Shown piece after piece: positions 23,308 to 35,053 of a DNA stretch of 64,000 nucleotides (its first letter is position 1; each line of letters begins with the position of its first letter). The notes below the pieces were generated by a model that worked only from the letters and a program-made list of their open reading frames with translations, searched no databases and was not told the origin of the DNA. The position numbers were made by a program, and so were the translations under genes. The stretch comes from Rana temporaria (lineage: Eukaryota > Chordata > Amphibia > Anura > Ranidae), in assembly GCF_905171775.1 (NCBI RefSeq), contig NC_053490.1, positions 82,968,677 through 83,032,676 of the forward strand. The letters are read 5' to 3'.

Positions 23308-24404
23308 CCACTTCCATACCAGGCACTTACGCACCTTACTGCCCAAGCCAATTTTCAGCTTTCAGCACTGTCGCAATTTGAATGACAATTGCGCGGTCAT
23401 GCTACACTGTGCCCAAATGAAATTTTTATCATTTTGTTCTCACAAATAGAGCTTTCTTTTTGTGCTATTTTTTAACCTCTGCGATTTAAATTTTTTGCGC
23501 AACAACTAAAAAAAGACCGACATTTTTGAAAAAAAATTAGTTTTTATTTTTTTCTGTTAATTTCTTTTGTAAATAAGTAAGTTTTCTTCTTCAATAATGG
23601 GCACTGATATGGCGGCACTGATGGGCACCGATGAGGTGGCACTGATGGGCACCGATGAGGTGGCACTGATGGGCACCGATAGGCATCACTGATGGGCACC
23701 GATAGGCGGCGCTGGTATGCTGCACTGATGGGCATTCATAGGTGGCACTGATGGGCACTCATAGGCAGCACTGATGGGCACTCATAGGCAGCACTGGGCA
23801 CTCTTTGGCGGCACTGATGGGCACTCATGTGTGGCACTTATGGGTGGCACTGATGGGTACTTATGGGTGGCACAGATGGGCACTGATAGGTGGGCACTGG
23901 GCATAGATGGACACTAAGAGGTGGCACTGATGGGCACTGATTGGCATCGATTGTGTGTTTTTTTTTTATTGATGTTTTTTTTTTGCTCTATTGAGCACCG
24001 GGGGGCACTCCCTGGTGGTCCAGTGTTGGCATCCGAGGGGGGGCTGCGCTGATAAACAATCAGCGCGAACCCCCCCTGTCAGGAGAGCCGCCAATCAGCT
24101 CTCCTCTACTCGCGTCTGTCAGACGCGAGTGAGGAAGAGCCGATCAACGGCTCTTCCTGTTTACATCGTGATCAGCCGTGATTGGACGCGGCTGATCACG
24201 TGGTAAAGAGCCTCCGCCGGAGGCTCTTTACCGAGATCGGAGATGCAGGGTGTCAGACTGACACCCTGCGTCACCGATCACCGCGCTGCGCACCCCCACA
24301 GGCGCGCACCGGCATGAAATCCTGCAGGACGTCAACAGACGTCCAGTCAGGATTTCACAACCACTTCCCGGATGTCAATTGACTATTGACCGGGCGGGAA
24401 GTGG
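23308..24404. mobile_element. piggyBac-type non-autonomous element
   Basis: The left end follows TTAA (23304-23307) with CCACTTCCATACCAGGC. The right end reads GGGCGGGAAGTGG followed by TTAT, a changed copy of TTAA. The left third carries family landmarks (TTGCGCGGTCATG, AGAGCTTTCTTTTTG). The middle is a minisatellite. The right is GC-rich with palindromes around AGACGCGAGT and GTGATCAGCCG. Confidence 0.75.
23601..23955. repeat. About 21-24 bp minisatellite
   Basis: Many imperfect units of the form GGCACTGATGGGCACTCATA, with GGCACTGATGGGCACCGATG variants at the left. It lies inside the piggyBac-type element. Open frames across it are artefacts of the repeat. Confidence 0.88.
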
Positions 24405-24406
24405 TT

Positions 24407-24976
24407 ATGGGAAATATCCAAAATATCTCCTGCTTTCAGAGCTTTTTGAATCTCTCAGCTTTGGAGCAGGTATTGGGGATATTGTCTATCACCCAGACTT
24501 GTAATCCTATCGTAGATTGCCCATGCACTTCCTTGAAATGTTATGGTACACTTCAACTGGTGCTACGCTGCTCAATGGCACACCGATGTTCCCTAAATCT
24601 TTCTTAATGTCCTAATGGTCCTGCCAACATATAGCAGGCCCCATGGACATACTACAGTAAACAACAAATTCTGTAGATCAATTATAAAAGGTAGAGACAT
24701 TACCATTGAATGATTTTTTATCGTATGGGACAAATTGGCACATTTTCTCCTACCAAACAGATTTCCTGGGCTTGGATCGTTTTTTTTTACCTGTTTTGTA
24801 CATTTACTAGAGGCTTTCTGACTTTTTATGTTACAAGCCTGGTGACAAGTGGGAAGTGTTGGTCCCAGCTGTGGATTTTGTAATAAGAGTCCCCAAAGAT
24901 GTTTTCCATTTTTTATAGTTGTCATTAAATTGAGTAATGAATCGGGCCAATGTTTTCACCAATGGTTTTAGCCTTA
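24407..24976. other. Gene-free stretch
   Basis: No gene recognised between two transposon-derived elements. Confidence 0.45.
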
Positions 24977-25392
24977 AGGCTCGATTCACACCTATGCATG
25001 TTGCTTTTGAGCGTTTTTGCAGTGCTTTTTGCAGTGCTTGCTGCATTTTTTGACGTGCGTTTTTACCGCGATTTTAGTTTTTTTTTTGCCATCAATTTAA
25101 TTTTTTTTACATTTCCTTTAACAACCAGCTATAAACGGGTAAAAAAAAAACGCAAAACGCAAATCGCGGTAAAAACGCGGTACTTGCGTTTTGGATGCAG
25201 GTCCATTGAATTCTATTACATGCAAAACGCTGCTTTTTGCGGAAAAAAAAAGTCCCCGACCCTTTCCAAAAACGCAGAGGCACAAAAAAGCATTGATGTG
25301 AACATGTTCCATAGGAACCCATGTTAAAAAATTTCCCTGCTTTTCTGCAAAATGCAAAATGCACCAAAAAATGCATTAGTGTGAATGGAGCC
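24977..25392. mobile_element. Short inverted-repeat element with TTA/TAA duplication
   Basis: The ends are AGGCTCGATTCACACC and the complement of GGCTCCATTCACACTAATGC. The flanks are TTAA on both sides, so the 3-bp duplication is TTA or TAA. The interior is rich in AAAACGC and GCGTTTT modules. Likely Harbinger-type and non-coding. Confidence 0.75.
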
Positions 25393-25743
25393 TTAATGGA
25401 GGATTTAAGTATGTAATGAAACTTTCATCAATAGTGTGTACTGAATAAATTTTTTCATTTTTACATTTTTTCATGATAGTTTCTGTGAAGTCTGTTTTTC
25501 TTTTAGGAATGTTTTGTTTCCATCTCAGATGATGGCAACTGGTGGAATGGACACCCCTTGTCAAAATGTAAAATCTCTGGTGCCAAATTCCCTCCCCTAG
25601 TTTGCCTAGTGGTAGCACCGGCCCTGGCTACCCATGACCTTGACCCGTGACCTTGACCCATGACCCATGACCTTGCTTAACAGGTCTGTAGCTTGGCTTA
25701 AGTAAACCTTGGGGCCTGAGATGGAGGAGCACCTTGTGAGGAA

Positions 25744-26795
25744 TAGGGATGTGCTTCGAGTTCGACTTGAACATTGCCTGTTCGCTTGTTCGGCGAACAA
25801 CGAACAATTTGGGGTGTTCGTGGAAAATTCAAAAAGAGGCGGAACACCCTGTAAAAGTCAATGGGAGAAATCTAAAGTGCTAATTTTAAAGGCTAATATG
25901 CAAGTTATTGTCCTAAAAAGTGTTTGGGTACCTGGGATCTTCTCATCGCTGAGATCATCGAGGAGATCTTCTCATCGCTTTCCCCCGGCGAAGAGGAGAT
26001 CACCCATCGCAGGATACTGACAGCGTTGGAGCGGAGAGTGAGAGTGGATTACCACCGCTGGATTTTTTTTATCTTAAAGGACTTTCTCCACGGTGTGTGT
26101 TTTTTTTGTTTTCTTTACAATTCTTTACACTTTCTTAGTGAAATGGTAGAGGTACAATGTACCCCATTACCATTTCACATGGGGGGGAATCTGGGGGTCC
26201 CCTTTGTTAAAGGGGTCTACCAGATTCTGATAAGCCCCCAGCCCGCAGACCCCCACAACGACCAGGCAAGGGTTGTGGAACCCCACGTCATTTTTTTTTT
26301 TGACACAGAGTTCCCCTTAATATCCATACCAGACCTGAAGGGCCTGGTAATTGAATTAGGGGGGACTTCCGCGCTTTTTTTTTTATGAATGACTTTTCTC
26401 TGAATTGCCGGGAGCCAACAATTCATTATAGCCGTGAGTGATTTTAAATGACTTTTTTTCCTTCAGAAATGACACTTTGTGCAGGGACAGTTCTAAGCAC
26501 GGGAAACAAGCACTACTTCACAGGCATACTATACACTGCCCTAGGTACAAATTTAAAGGAACATTTCACTTTTTTTCAATTTAAGCATTATTAAAATCAC
26601 TGCTCCCAAAAAAACTGCTGGGTTCCCAAACACTTTTTAGGACAATAACTTGCATATTAGCCTTTATAATTAGCACTTTAGATTTCATACGTTTGAGTCC
26701 CATAGACTTTATCAGGGTTCTAAAGTTCACACAAACTTTTGGTCTGTTCGCAGGTTCTGGTGCGAACCGAACAGGGGGGTTTCGGCTCATCCCTA
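25744..26795. mobile_element. hAT-type non-autonomous element
   Basis: The 8-bp duplication GTGAGGAA flanks it (25736-25743 and 26796-26803). The ends are TAGGGATGTGCTTCGAGTTC and the complement of TAGGGATGAGCCGAAACCCC. About 60 bp of further inverted repeat lies inward (AATATGCAAGTTATTGTCC and its complement). The central part, about 26160-26300, matches a segment near 63300-63440 in inverted orientation, so one repeat is shared between otherwise unrelated elements. No gene inside. Confidence 0.85.
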
Positions 26796-27070
26796 GTGAG
26801 GAACCACCCTTGGGACATTCACTATAAATAACTTCTTTGTGTGGGTGCTCCAGAAGGTTGGTTGAAACTGTCCACAGAGAAGTGCAGAGGCTGCAGGAAT
26901 CCATCATAAAGAGGGTGTAGATAAGGTAAGTCAGAAAAAAAATCCTTTTCAGTTTACTTGCATACATGCCAACAGTTCGGATTTTCCCAGGACAATCCCG
27001 AAAATCTGACCTGCGTCCCGATCAAAATCCTGATGTTTTGCTTTTGTCCCGGGCATCAGGACTTTTTTGG

Positions 27071-27345
27071 CAGTGGCACCAGTCGCTGCAGCTTCTGGCT
27101 ATGAAAACATGGCTGCGAGATCTCCTTCCGGCTAGCAGGTCTCTTTCCCCTGTGTTCAGTGGAAAGGGGAAGGGCCTCCTACTGGCATCAATGTACAAGC
27201 AAATTGTCTACTTGTACACTGAAGAGAGACGCCGGTTAGTTATCCGGGTCGGACGCTGCTCCCCTCTCTACTGAACACAGGGGAAAAGTAAGGAGATCTT
27301 GTGGCCATGTTGTCATAGCCAGAAGCTGCGGTCAGTGACAGGTTG
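27071..27345. repeat. Imperfect inverted repeat
   Basis: GCAGCTTCTGGCTATGAAAA and ATGGCTGCGAGATCTCCTT on the left are mirrored on the right by AAGGAGATCTTGTGGCCATG and CATAGCCAGAAGCTGC. CCCCTGTGTTCAGT is mirrored by ACTGAACACAGGGG. The outer limits are unclear. It is probably a foldback-like repeat; no gene is seen. Confidence 0.65.
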
Positions 27346-27684
27346 CCTAATGAATACCGGGAGATTCCACAGGCATCCCAGAGCTGCAGGCACCACAGTT
27401 TCAGGTGAGTGGCCAAGGGGTGATCTAGTGGACATCCTGTGTCTTGGGGGGGGGAAACAGAGCTAAGTAGGAGGTGCACATAAAGTCCTGTAGTGGTGCT
27501 GCATCTGGTGACAAGTGACTTCGCAGGTGACAAACTGCATCTGGTGGCAGGCGATGTAGTAAGTGACACGCTCAGGGCTCCCACTGATTGTGCATTATGG
27601 TGAGTTGAACTATTTCATTTTATTGGAAATATGGTCCAAGATGTGTAGATTCACCCAAAAATAAGGCACCTAATCCCAATTAGA

Positions 27685-28760
27685 TAGATAAAGTTTTTTC
27701 CAATGGGAAAGGGAAGGGGATAATTTGCGGTGCGTACTTTAGCAAATTGATAGTGATGAGAAAGCACAATTCTTGTTAGAAAATTACAAAAATGCTTTAT
27801 TTATGAATACAAAACATACAATACAATAGTTTAAAAGAAAAGTGGACAACCAGTTTGTTGATTTGATTCAGTGGATAACACAGCATCAGTCAGTTGTAAA
27901 TATGGATGCAACTGGAAAAGGAAATCGCATAGACCCTACATGTTTCGCGGACTTCCGCTTCTTCAGGGGAGGGAGCGATATCCAGTCAAAATATGCAACT
28001 GAAAGGTATATATACAAGCATTAACCAGTAAAATATGATACACATTCCAATTGCTTAAATCAGGTACAACATATAATGGTAAAAAATGGTTCCAAAGTTT
28101 AAAGACCACACTATCTTACCCACGAGTTGCCCACAACTAGCGACAAACACAGAAAACCGCCGAGGTGAAAATGGTCATGTGCATGATCCTGCAAATGAGC
28201 AGGAAAAGTTTGAAAATGGTCACAAAAGGACAGTCATATAAGGGTTAACATGTAAGTGAGTGCAGTTTGTTTATTGGCCACAAGGGCGCTCGGGGAGTTT
28301 AGTGTTAGCCTCCACACTCACTCCCCTTACCACAGCTGATTTTCCCCTATGCAATGTCGTTGGCAGTCTTCCTTTTTTGTCGGTAATACTGACAACACAG
28401 CCCCTGTCCATCTGTGATCAGCTTGCCTTGTTTGCTGTGTGCATTGTCACACATACTTTCTTGAGCCCACTTGTCCACTTGAAGAAGCGGAAGTCCGCGA
28501 AACATGTAGGGTCTATGCGATTTCCTTTTCCAGTTGCATCCATATTTACAACTGACTGATGCTGTGTTATCCACTGAATCAAATCAACAAACTGGTTGTC
28601 CACTTTTCTTTTAAACTATTGTATTGTATGTTTTGTATTCATAAATAAAGCATTTTTGTAATTTTCTAACAAGAATTGTGCTTTCTCATCACTATCAATT
28701 TGCTAAAGTACGCACCGCAAATTATCCCCTTCCCTTTCCCATTGGAAAAAACTTTATCTA
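27685..28760. repeat. 281-bp identical inverted repeat with 514-bp spacer
   Basis: The arms are 27685-27965 and 28480-28760. By eye they are identical after complementing, and equal in length with no gaps. The inner edge of each arm ends in a hammerhead-like motif. A 14-bp direct repeat, CTATTTCATTTTAT, lies at 27610-27623 and 28758-28771 and may be a target duplication. The arms contain ATAAATAAAGCATTTTTG, a possible poly(A) signal in the right-arm direction. The spacer 27966-28479 shows no gene. The element class is uncertain; a Penelope-like element in inverted arrangement is one possibility. Confidence 0.85.
27936..27966 (-). ncRNA. Hammerhead-ribozyme-like core
   Basis: On the minus strand, CTGAAGA is followed by a GCGG/CCGC stem closed by AAGT, then GAAAC and a short ACATGT. 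This follows the hammerhead order CUGANGA, stem II, GAAA, stem III. The right arm repeats it on the plus strand (28479-28507) with TTGAAGA. Base 4 of the usual CUGAUGA is A here. The very short stem III would probably need a dimer to fold. Catalysis is unproven. Confidence 0.35.
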
Positions 28761-28934
28761 TTTCATTTTATATTACAATGTAATAACAGAAATAATGCGC
28801 TTTAATCATCCTGACACCATATCAACTATTGTGCTGTGATGATTGAAGCGCCAACACCAGGTTTTTGGAGTATCTTTATCTGCTGATTGTTAAACTTTCT
28901 GGAATACACATTTTGCAATTGTGGTGTAGGATCT

Positions 28935-29060
28935 GGGCCTGCTGTCCCTCTGTCCCTCCATCCCTCTTTATTTCCTTCCTTCTCTTTGTTTTCTTCCCTC
29001 TCTATCTATTTATCTTCCTTTCTTTCTCTCTCCCTCCATCCCTCTCTTCCTTCTCCCTCT
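28935..29060. repeat. C/T-rich low-complexity tract
   Basis: Nearly pure pyrimidine sequence of CCCTC and TTCCTTTC units. Not coding. Confidence 0.85.
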
Positions 29061-29529
29061 ATCCCTCTTTCATCTCAGACTCTAAACACAAACTCTTTAA
29101 GCCACACCCACTATTTAGTCTAAACCACACCCACTTTTTCACCCCCCCCCCCCCCACTACGTCATGCCTACAACTGAATGCCCCATCCCCTAATTATAAT
29201 AAAACTCTGCCTACAGATAAAAAAGGCTCCCAATACATTTTTTTATGTTGGCAACTATGTACTTGTTTTGGATGAGTGACTCTCTGTAAAGAAGTAGGAT
29301 GGTCTGCATGTCAGACAGGCATCTAGATATTGCAGAATGACAGTTCAGCAATGACAGTCTGTGTTATTCTAAGGAAAAGGTTTATTTGGAAGGAACTGAA
29401 ATAGTGAAGACTATGCACTGAGCACACTTAGCCACAAGAGGGCACACTCCAAAAACAATACAAATGAGACTAAAGCATGAAACACTGTAAACTACATTGA
29501 AGAATTCTAAATGCGTATATGTATATATA

Positions 29530-30190
29530 CAGCCATTACATTATGACCACTGACAGGTAAAGTGAATAGAATTGATTATTTCGTTAAAATGACACCTGAA
29601 AGTTGGTGGGGCATATTAGACAGCAAGTGAACACGTTGTCCCTGAAGTTGTTATGTTGAAAGCAGGAAAAAATGGGCAAGCGTGAGAATTTGAGTGACTT
29701 TGACAAGAGCCAAATTGTAATGGCTAGAGCATCTCCAAAACTGCAGCTCTTGTGGAATGTTCCCAGTTTGCAGTGGTAGGACCTATCAATGTGGTCCAAA
29801 GAAGGAAAAGTGGCGAACCAGTGACAGGGTCATGAGAGGTCACAGCTCATTTATGCATGTTGGGAGTGAAGGCTGGCCCATGTGGTCCCATCCAATAGAA
29901 GAGCTACTGTAGCCCAGATTGCTGAAAATGTTAATACTGGTTTCCGATAGAAAGGTGTCAGAATACACAGCGAATCACAGTTTGTTGTGTATGGGGCTTT
30001 TTAGCTGCAGACCGGTCAGGGTGCCCATGCTGAACCATGTCCTCAGCCAACAGTGTCTACAATGGGCAGACAAGCATCAGAAGCTGACCACGAAGCAATG
30101 GAAGAAGGTGGCCTGGCTTGATGTGTGTGTCGCTTACCTGGGAAAGAGATGGCACTATGGGAAGAAGGCAAGCCAGTGTTCTGTCAAATG
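29530..30190 (+). pseudogene. Tc1-like transposase relic
   Basis: It starts CAGCCATTACATTATGACCA directly after TA. This matches the left end of a Tc1-like family I recognise from fish and frogs. A start codon at 29672 opens MGKRENLSDFDKSQIVMARA, the helix-turn-helix region. A later piece reads CRPVRVPMLNHVLSQQCLQW, then WKKVAWLDV. The frame shifts repeatedly, internal blocks are missing (the region after KKVAW is collapsed), and no DDE core or right terminus remains. This is a dead copy. Confidence 0.75.
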
Positions 30191-30599
30191 AGGGGTTTGT
30201 GCTGCTGAAAAAAGTGAAAGGTAATATGCTGTGGATTTGAGCTAATTCCTGTTGTGTTAAGACAGACAATTTATTTGGAATTGCTGTCAATGCACCAGAA
30301 TGCACTAAACAAAAGTGCCTGAACCATTTATTTTTTCAATGCAGTGCTCCGCATCACCTGGTATTGCGTTACCGTTCTTTGTGGTGTGCTGCAACACAAA
30401 TGTGTTGGAGTGTCATTCAAAATGAATTACACTAATGCGTTGGTTAGGGAAGGTGTAGGTATGGCGCTGTTCCTCTAGAATCTGAAAAATGGTCGTGTGG
30501 TATGGCCACAATGTTTGTGGGAAGATTGGGGTATTGATTATTTGGACAGGTGTTTAAACCCAAAACATATGGTATGCTATAAGCTTAAAATAAAGTATG

Positions 30600-31050
30600 T
30601 GTTTTACCCCCGATGTGTTCCCAGTACAGAGGAACACACATCGTTCTCCTCCCCCTTGTGAGTCCCCCTCGCCCTACAGTAAGAATCACTCCCAGGGAAC
30701 ACATTAACACCTTCAGCGCCCCCTAGTGTTAACCCCTTCGTTGCCAGTCACATTTACACAGTAATCAGTGCAGTTTTATAGCACTAATCGCTGTATAAAT
30801 GTGAATGGTCCGAAAAACGCTTCAAAAGTGTCCAATATATCCGCCGCAATGTCACGGTCACAATAAAAATCACAGATCGCCACCATTACTAGTAGAAAAA
30901 AATAAAAATGCCATAAATGTATCCCCTATTTTGTAGACGCTATAACTTTTGCACAAACCAATCAATACACGCTTTTTGCGATTTTTTTACCAAAAATATG
31001 TAGAAGAATACGTATCGGTCTAAACTAAGGAAAACTTTTTTTTTTTTTTT
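30600..31050. repeat. Fragment of a piggyBac-type element
   Basis: It contains GAATCACTCCCAGGGAACAC, CCCCCTAGTGTTAACCCCTT, GCACTAATCGCTGTATAAAT and CTATTTTGTAGACGCTATAA in the family order, then ends in a T-run. Neither terminus is clear. No gene. Confidence 0.6.
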
Positions 31051-32426
31051 TATTGATATTTATTAAATCATACCTAGTGCAAGTACGTGTATGTTAATGC
31101 AATATTATACAGTAAATGGGCCCTTATTTCACAGTACATGTAGCTACAGAGGTCAATGAGGACTTGTTTTAAAACTAAAATTCAGACAAAATATATTTAT
31201 TTGATTTTGGTTAAAGTGGCAAAAGATTATAATGTCTTAGTGAGTACATAAACGGTAATAAAAACCTGAAGTTGGTTCTAACTCTTCTCCATATTGTCCA
31301 AAACAAAAATAAAAGTTTTGGCTGGAGCTGTATTTTAAAGCTCATTTACTGCTTGTTAAAAATGTAAAAACTTGATTGTCCATATAGCCACAGGTTTACT
31401 TTAACCATTTTGGGCTGCCACTGTAACTATTGTGGTAGCAGTGCTGGAATGTAAACAAACTTCTATAAAAAAAACAACGCTCCTGCCTGCCAGATATGTA
31501 GTAGAGGTGATTCAAGTGGCTGTAAAGCCACCAAATCACTTCTATATGTGCGTGAAGGAGAAATATTACTGTATCGAAACGTCTCCCACTCCACTTGAGT
31601 GCTTTTGTCATATACCGCTTCCTCCCAGTCTGAATATAGATATCAAATATTCCAACCGCTGACAACCCCAAAACAAGACAATACTCATTTGATTGCTGAA
31701 CATGGACTGTTTATTAGAACAAGAATACAGACTTATATACAGTTGAAGAGGAGGTTCCCCCCCTCCTGCTCATATTACTCTAACAATACACCTGTAACCA
31801 GAAACCTAATTACCATGAGCTAGTTATCTAATCATTTACCCAGACTAGGTCTAACGGCTCTGGCGAACGGGAGTGAACCACAATTGCGGATAGCAAGGAT
31901 TTCAATGCACTTCTCTATGTGAGACTTCAGTATTGGACCCCAGGCGTCACTCCAAACAAACAGGAGTTTGGGGGTTCTCTACATCATCTCTCTCTCACAT
32001 AAAGGAAGGCGTTAAGCTTGGACGCATTACAACATGCGACCAAACCCTAGCGTTACAAAGATACGATTCAGGAGGACGTTCCAATGCACAACTATATGCA
32101 ACTGATTATCAGTTAAACATACAGTAGTGCATTAGGCCACTAAGGGTGCAGGTATGAAAATAGCTTCAACCCTTAGCATAGAAAAGTTTAGAGCTAACAT
32201 GTTCAGTAACTAAGGGCATGGGCCCTTTAACAAGTAAGAACTTATGTCAGGCACGTAGCATATGAGAATACCGTATGCAATAGCAGTTTACTTTATAGAG
32301 ACAACTTTGGTGTAGTTGAATTGAAAGTGTATGTCCCTTTAAGATATTCCTCAGCGGTCAGCTGAAAACACACCAAATAATAGCAGGCAGCAGGATAGCA
32401 TTAAATAAGCCAATTTTAAATACAGT
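31051..32426. other. Gene-free stretch
   Basis: No coding region or clean terminal repeats. The right part (from about 31660) has the look of retrotransposon-derived DNA, but I cannot identify it. Confidence 0.4.
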
Positions 32427-33144
32427 GGGGCAGATTCACAAACAATTGCATGGGCGCAGCGTATGTGAGATACATTTCGCCGCTGTAACTTACTTTTCCC
32501 AGCTTCGAATCCACAAAGAATTTGCGCTGTAAGTTACGGCGGCGTAGTGTATCTCTCGTGGCATAATGGCGCGCAATTCAAATGCGGCGAGTAGGGGGCA
32601 TGTTTCATTTAAATGAAGCGCGTCCCCGCGCCGAACGAACTGCGCATGTTCCCTAAATTTCCCGCCGTGCATTGCGCTAAATGACGTTGCAAGGATGTCA
32701 TTGTTTTGACGTGGACGTAAATTACATCCAGCCCGATTCACGGACGACTTACGCAAACAAAATAAAAAAATTTAAATTATACGCGGGAACGACGGCCATA
32801 CTTAACATTGCGTACGCCACCAGATAGCAGCTTTAACTATACGTCGAAAAAAGCCGACTAGAGACAACGTAAAAGAATGCGACGGCCGCTCGTACGTTCG
32901 TGGATCGTCGGAAATAGCTAATTTGCATACTCGACGCGAAATACGACGGGAACGCCACCCAGCAGACGCCGAAGAATTGCATCTTCGATCCGAAGGCGTA
33001 CGAAGACGTACGCCTGTCGGATCTAACCTAGTTGCCTTCGTATCTTGTTTTGAGGATTTAAAACAAAGATACGACGCGGGAAATTTGAAAGTACGCCGGC
33101 GTATCACTAGATACGCCGGCGTACTCTCTTTGTGGATCTGCCCC
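32427..33144. mobile_element. Long inverted-repeat MITE with AGT duplication
   Basis: AGT flanks both sides (32424-32426 and 33145-33147). The ends are GGGGCAGATTCACAAAC and the complement of GGGGCAGATCCACAAAG. The interior carries GTAAGTTACGGCGGCG and TACGCCGGCGTA palindromes. It is the same family as 9992-10709 and 44947-45676 and has the same ends as the gene-bearing element at 6596-9640. Confidence 0.8.
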
Positions 33145-33147
33145 AGT

Positions 33148-34664
33148 ACTTGTGAAGGCTATATGTAAAGCGGGCAATTGAAATAGTACTTATCCGTTTG
33201 CACAGGATCAGGGTTGTAGTATCATAGCAGCAAGGGTTTTCTTTGATGCAGAGTCTCCTGGTGGGGGATAGCTTGGGGTGTCCGCAACAACTCCTGCAAG
33301 GATGACAGCGCAGCTCCAGGTGTGGGATAAGTCCCAAGGTAGGGATGGATAGTGCCTGTGGGTTGCCTGTAGTCAGGCCAGCTACCACTGACAATAATAG
33401 AACAAGGTTTCTATTTAAATTGAATGCCTTTATAGGCAGGAGACAGGTGTGCTGAATCCAGCGCTGATCCGCAGCGCACTTCCGCGTTCCAGGCTGGAAG
33501 GCACACGGCGCCGGTTGATGACGTCATTGCGCGGTTGCCGTATGCGTTCCAGCGTGGAACGCAATACGGCGTGACGGCGCCTGTTACACTAGGTGACTCA
33601 GAGATATGACCTTTCAGGGTAGACTTGCCGTCCCCTCAATCACAACTTACAATATACATACGTATAAACACATCCCCCAATAGTTTGCTAGGAGACAAAG
33701 GTTTGCTAATGAGCACAATAAACTATTGGGTATAAGACCCGGGCTTACCAGATCACATTAATCGGCATTCCTTTCACATAAATCTGTCCACTGAGTCCCA
33801 AGCTGGCAGAGACCATCGTGGCCTCCTTAATAATGTCCTTTTGCATTACATAACAGAATATCTTCCTCAATGCTTGTATCTCCCTGAAATGCCAGGGCCC
33901 ATAGTTGGTAGGCAAAGGCTAGCATTCAGTTCCCTCCAAAAGTCTCTGTCCCGGGCGAGTCTATCACAATCCTCCATAGCAAAAGAGTTAAACCTTTTTG
34001 CTGCCAGAGCTGTTTTTACATTTGCACACATAAAAGTGCACATTTTAGGCCTGAGGATTGGTCAAAACCACCACAACATTATATATTTTTTGAAAACAGA
34101 CACCCTGGAGAATAAAATGTTGGTAGTTGCAATTTTTGATGTTACACAAAAAATTTGCTGTTTATCAAACCCATATTTTTAATACAAAATGCAATAAAGT
34201 TAGTTTTAGTGTAAACAAGTACAATATATCACCCAATATTTTTTGTAAAATATAAAATGTCAAGTAAATAGATACCAAACATGTCAAGCCTTTAAGCGGT
34301 ATTAAACCCCACCCAAAAAGTATTATATTGCAGCTTACCAATCATTAGATGTGGTGGTTGCATCAGTTTTTCTTTTCTTTTTACCCCCTGTTTTTGCTTG
34401 GTGATCTGTCCAGTAATACACCTCCTATATTAGTGAGACACAATTCTGGAGGAAAAAGCATACAGTAGGAGGCACAGCAGGATTGTTAGTCTTGTGGGAG
34501 AGTAGTGTTAAATGTATTAGCAGATTCAGAAAAACTAAAAAATGAAGCCAAACTCCAGCTCACACTTAATAATAAGCAAGTTACTGCAAACAGTCGTTTT
34601 CCTTTTGGAATAAAGGTTTTTCATGAATAAATAAAAGATGATAATTTTAATCACCCGTGTCAGT
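33148..34664. other. Gene-free stretch
   Basis: No gene recognised. A GC-rich patch near 33450-33590 contains paired GCGTTCCAGGCTGGAAG and GCGTTCCAGCGTGGAACGC segments. Confidence 0.45.
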
Positions 34665-34672
34665 GTTAAGTG

Positions 34673-34858
34673 CAGTGGCAGCTGCCCTATTAGGGGTGCA
34701 GGCGCATCGCCCCTATCCATGCATCCAGCGCCCCTAATCTACATGTGTGGGGCACCGAACGCATGGATTCCAATGTTTTTTTTTCTTTTGCCGGAGGGGC
34801 GGTAGTCAGCTAACGAATTGCCACCCCCCCCTAAAAAATATACCACCAGCCGCCACTG
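34673..34858. mobile_element. Very short hAT-type element
   Basis: Only 186 bp. The 8-bp duplication GTTAAGTG flanks it (34665-34672 and 34859-34866). The ends are CAGTGGCAGCTGC and the complement of CAGTGGCGGCTGG. The ends resemble those at 59728-61083. Confidence 0.85.
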
Positions 34859-35053
34859 GTTAAGTGCCCTGTCTTATCCATGCAAACTGATACATTCCGC
34901 TGAAGAGTTTGTGCTGTGTAAAACAATAGACTTGCTGGCTGAATTAGTAGATGGAAATAGAAGAAAGAAAGCCTAAAAAAGAAAAAAAGAAAAACTAATA
35001 CAGCCATTACATCCTAGAATTAGTAAACTGTAATATAATCATTTTTGGTTTAA

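Noticed and set aside
23601..23955. Repeat array considered as a CRISPR-like array
   Set aside because: No unique spacers; units are contiguous imperfect copies in a vertebrate transposon. The same applies to the arrays at 16671, 39246, 57722 and 60226.
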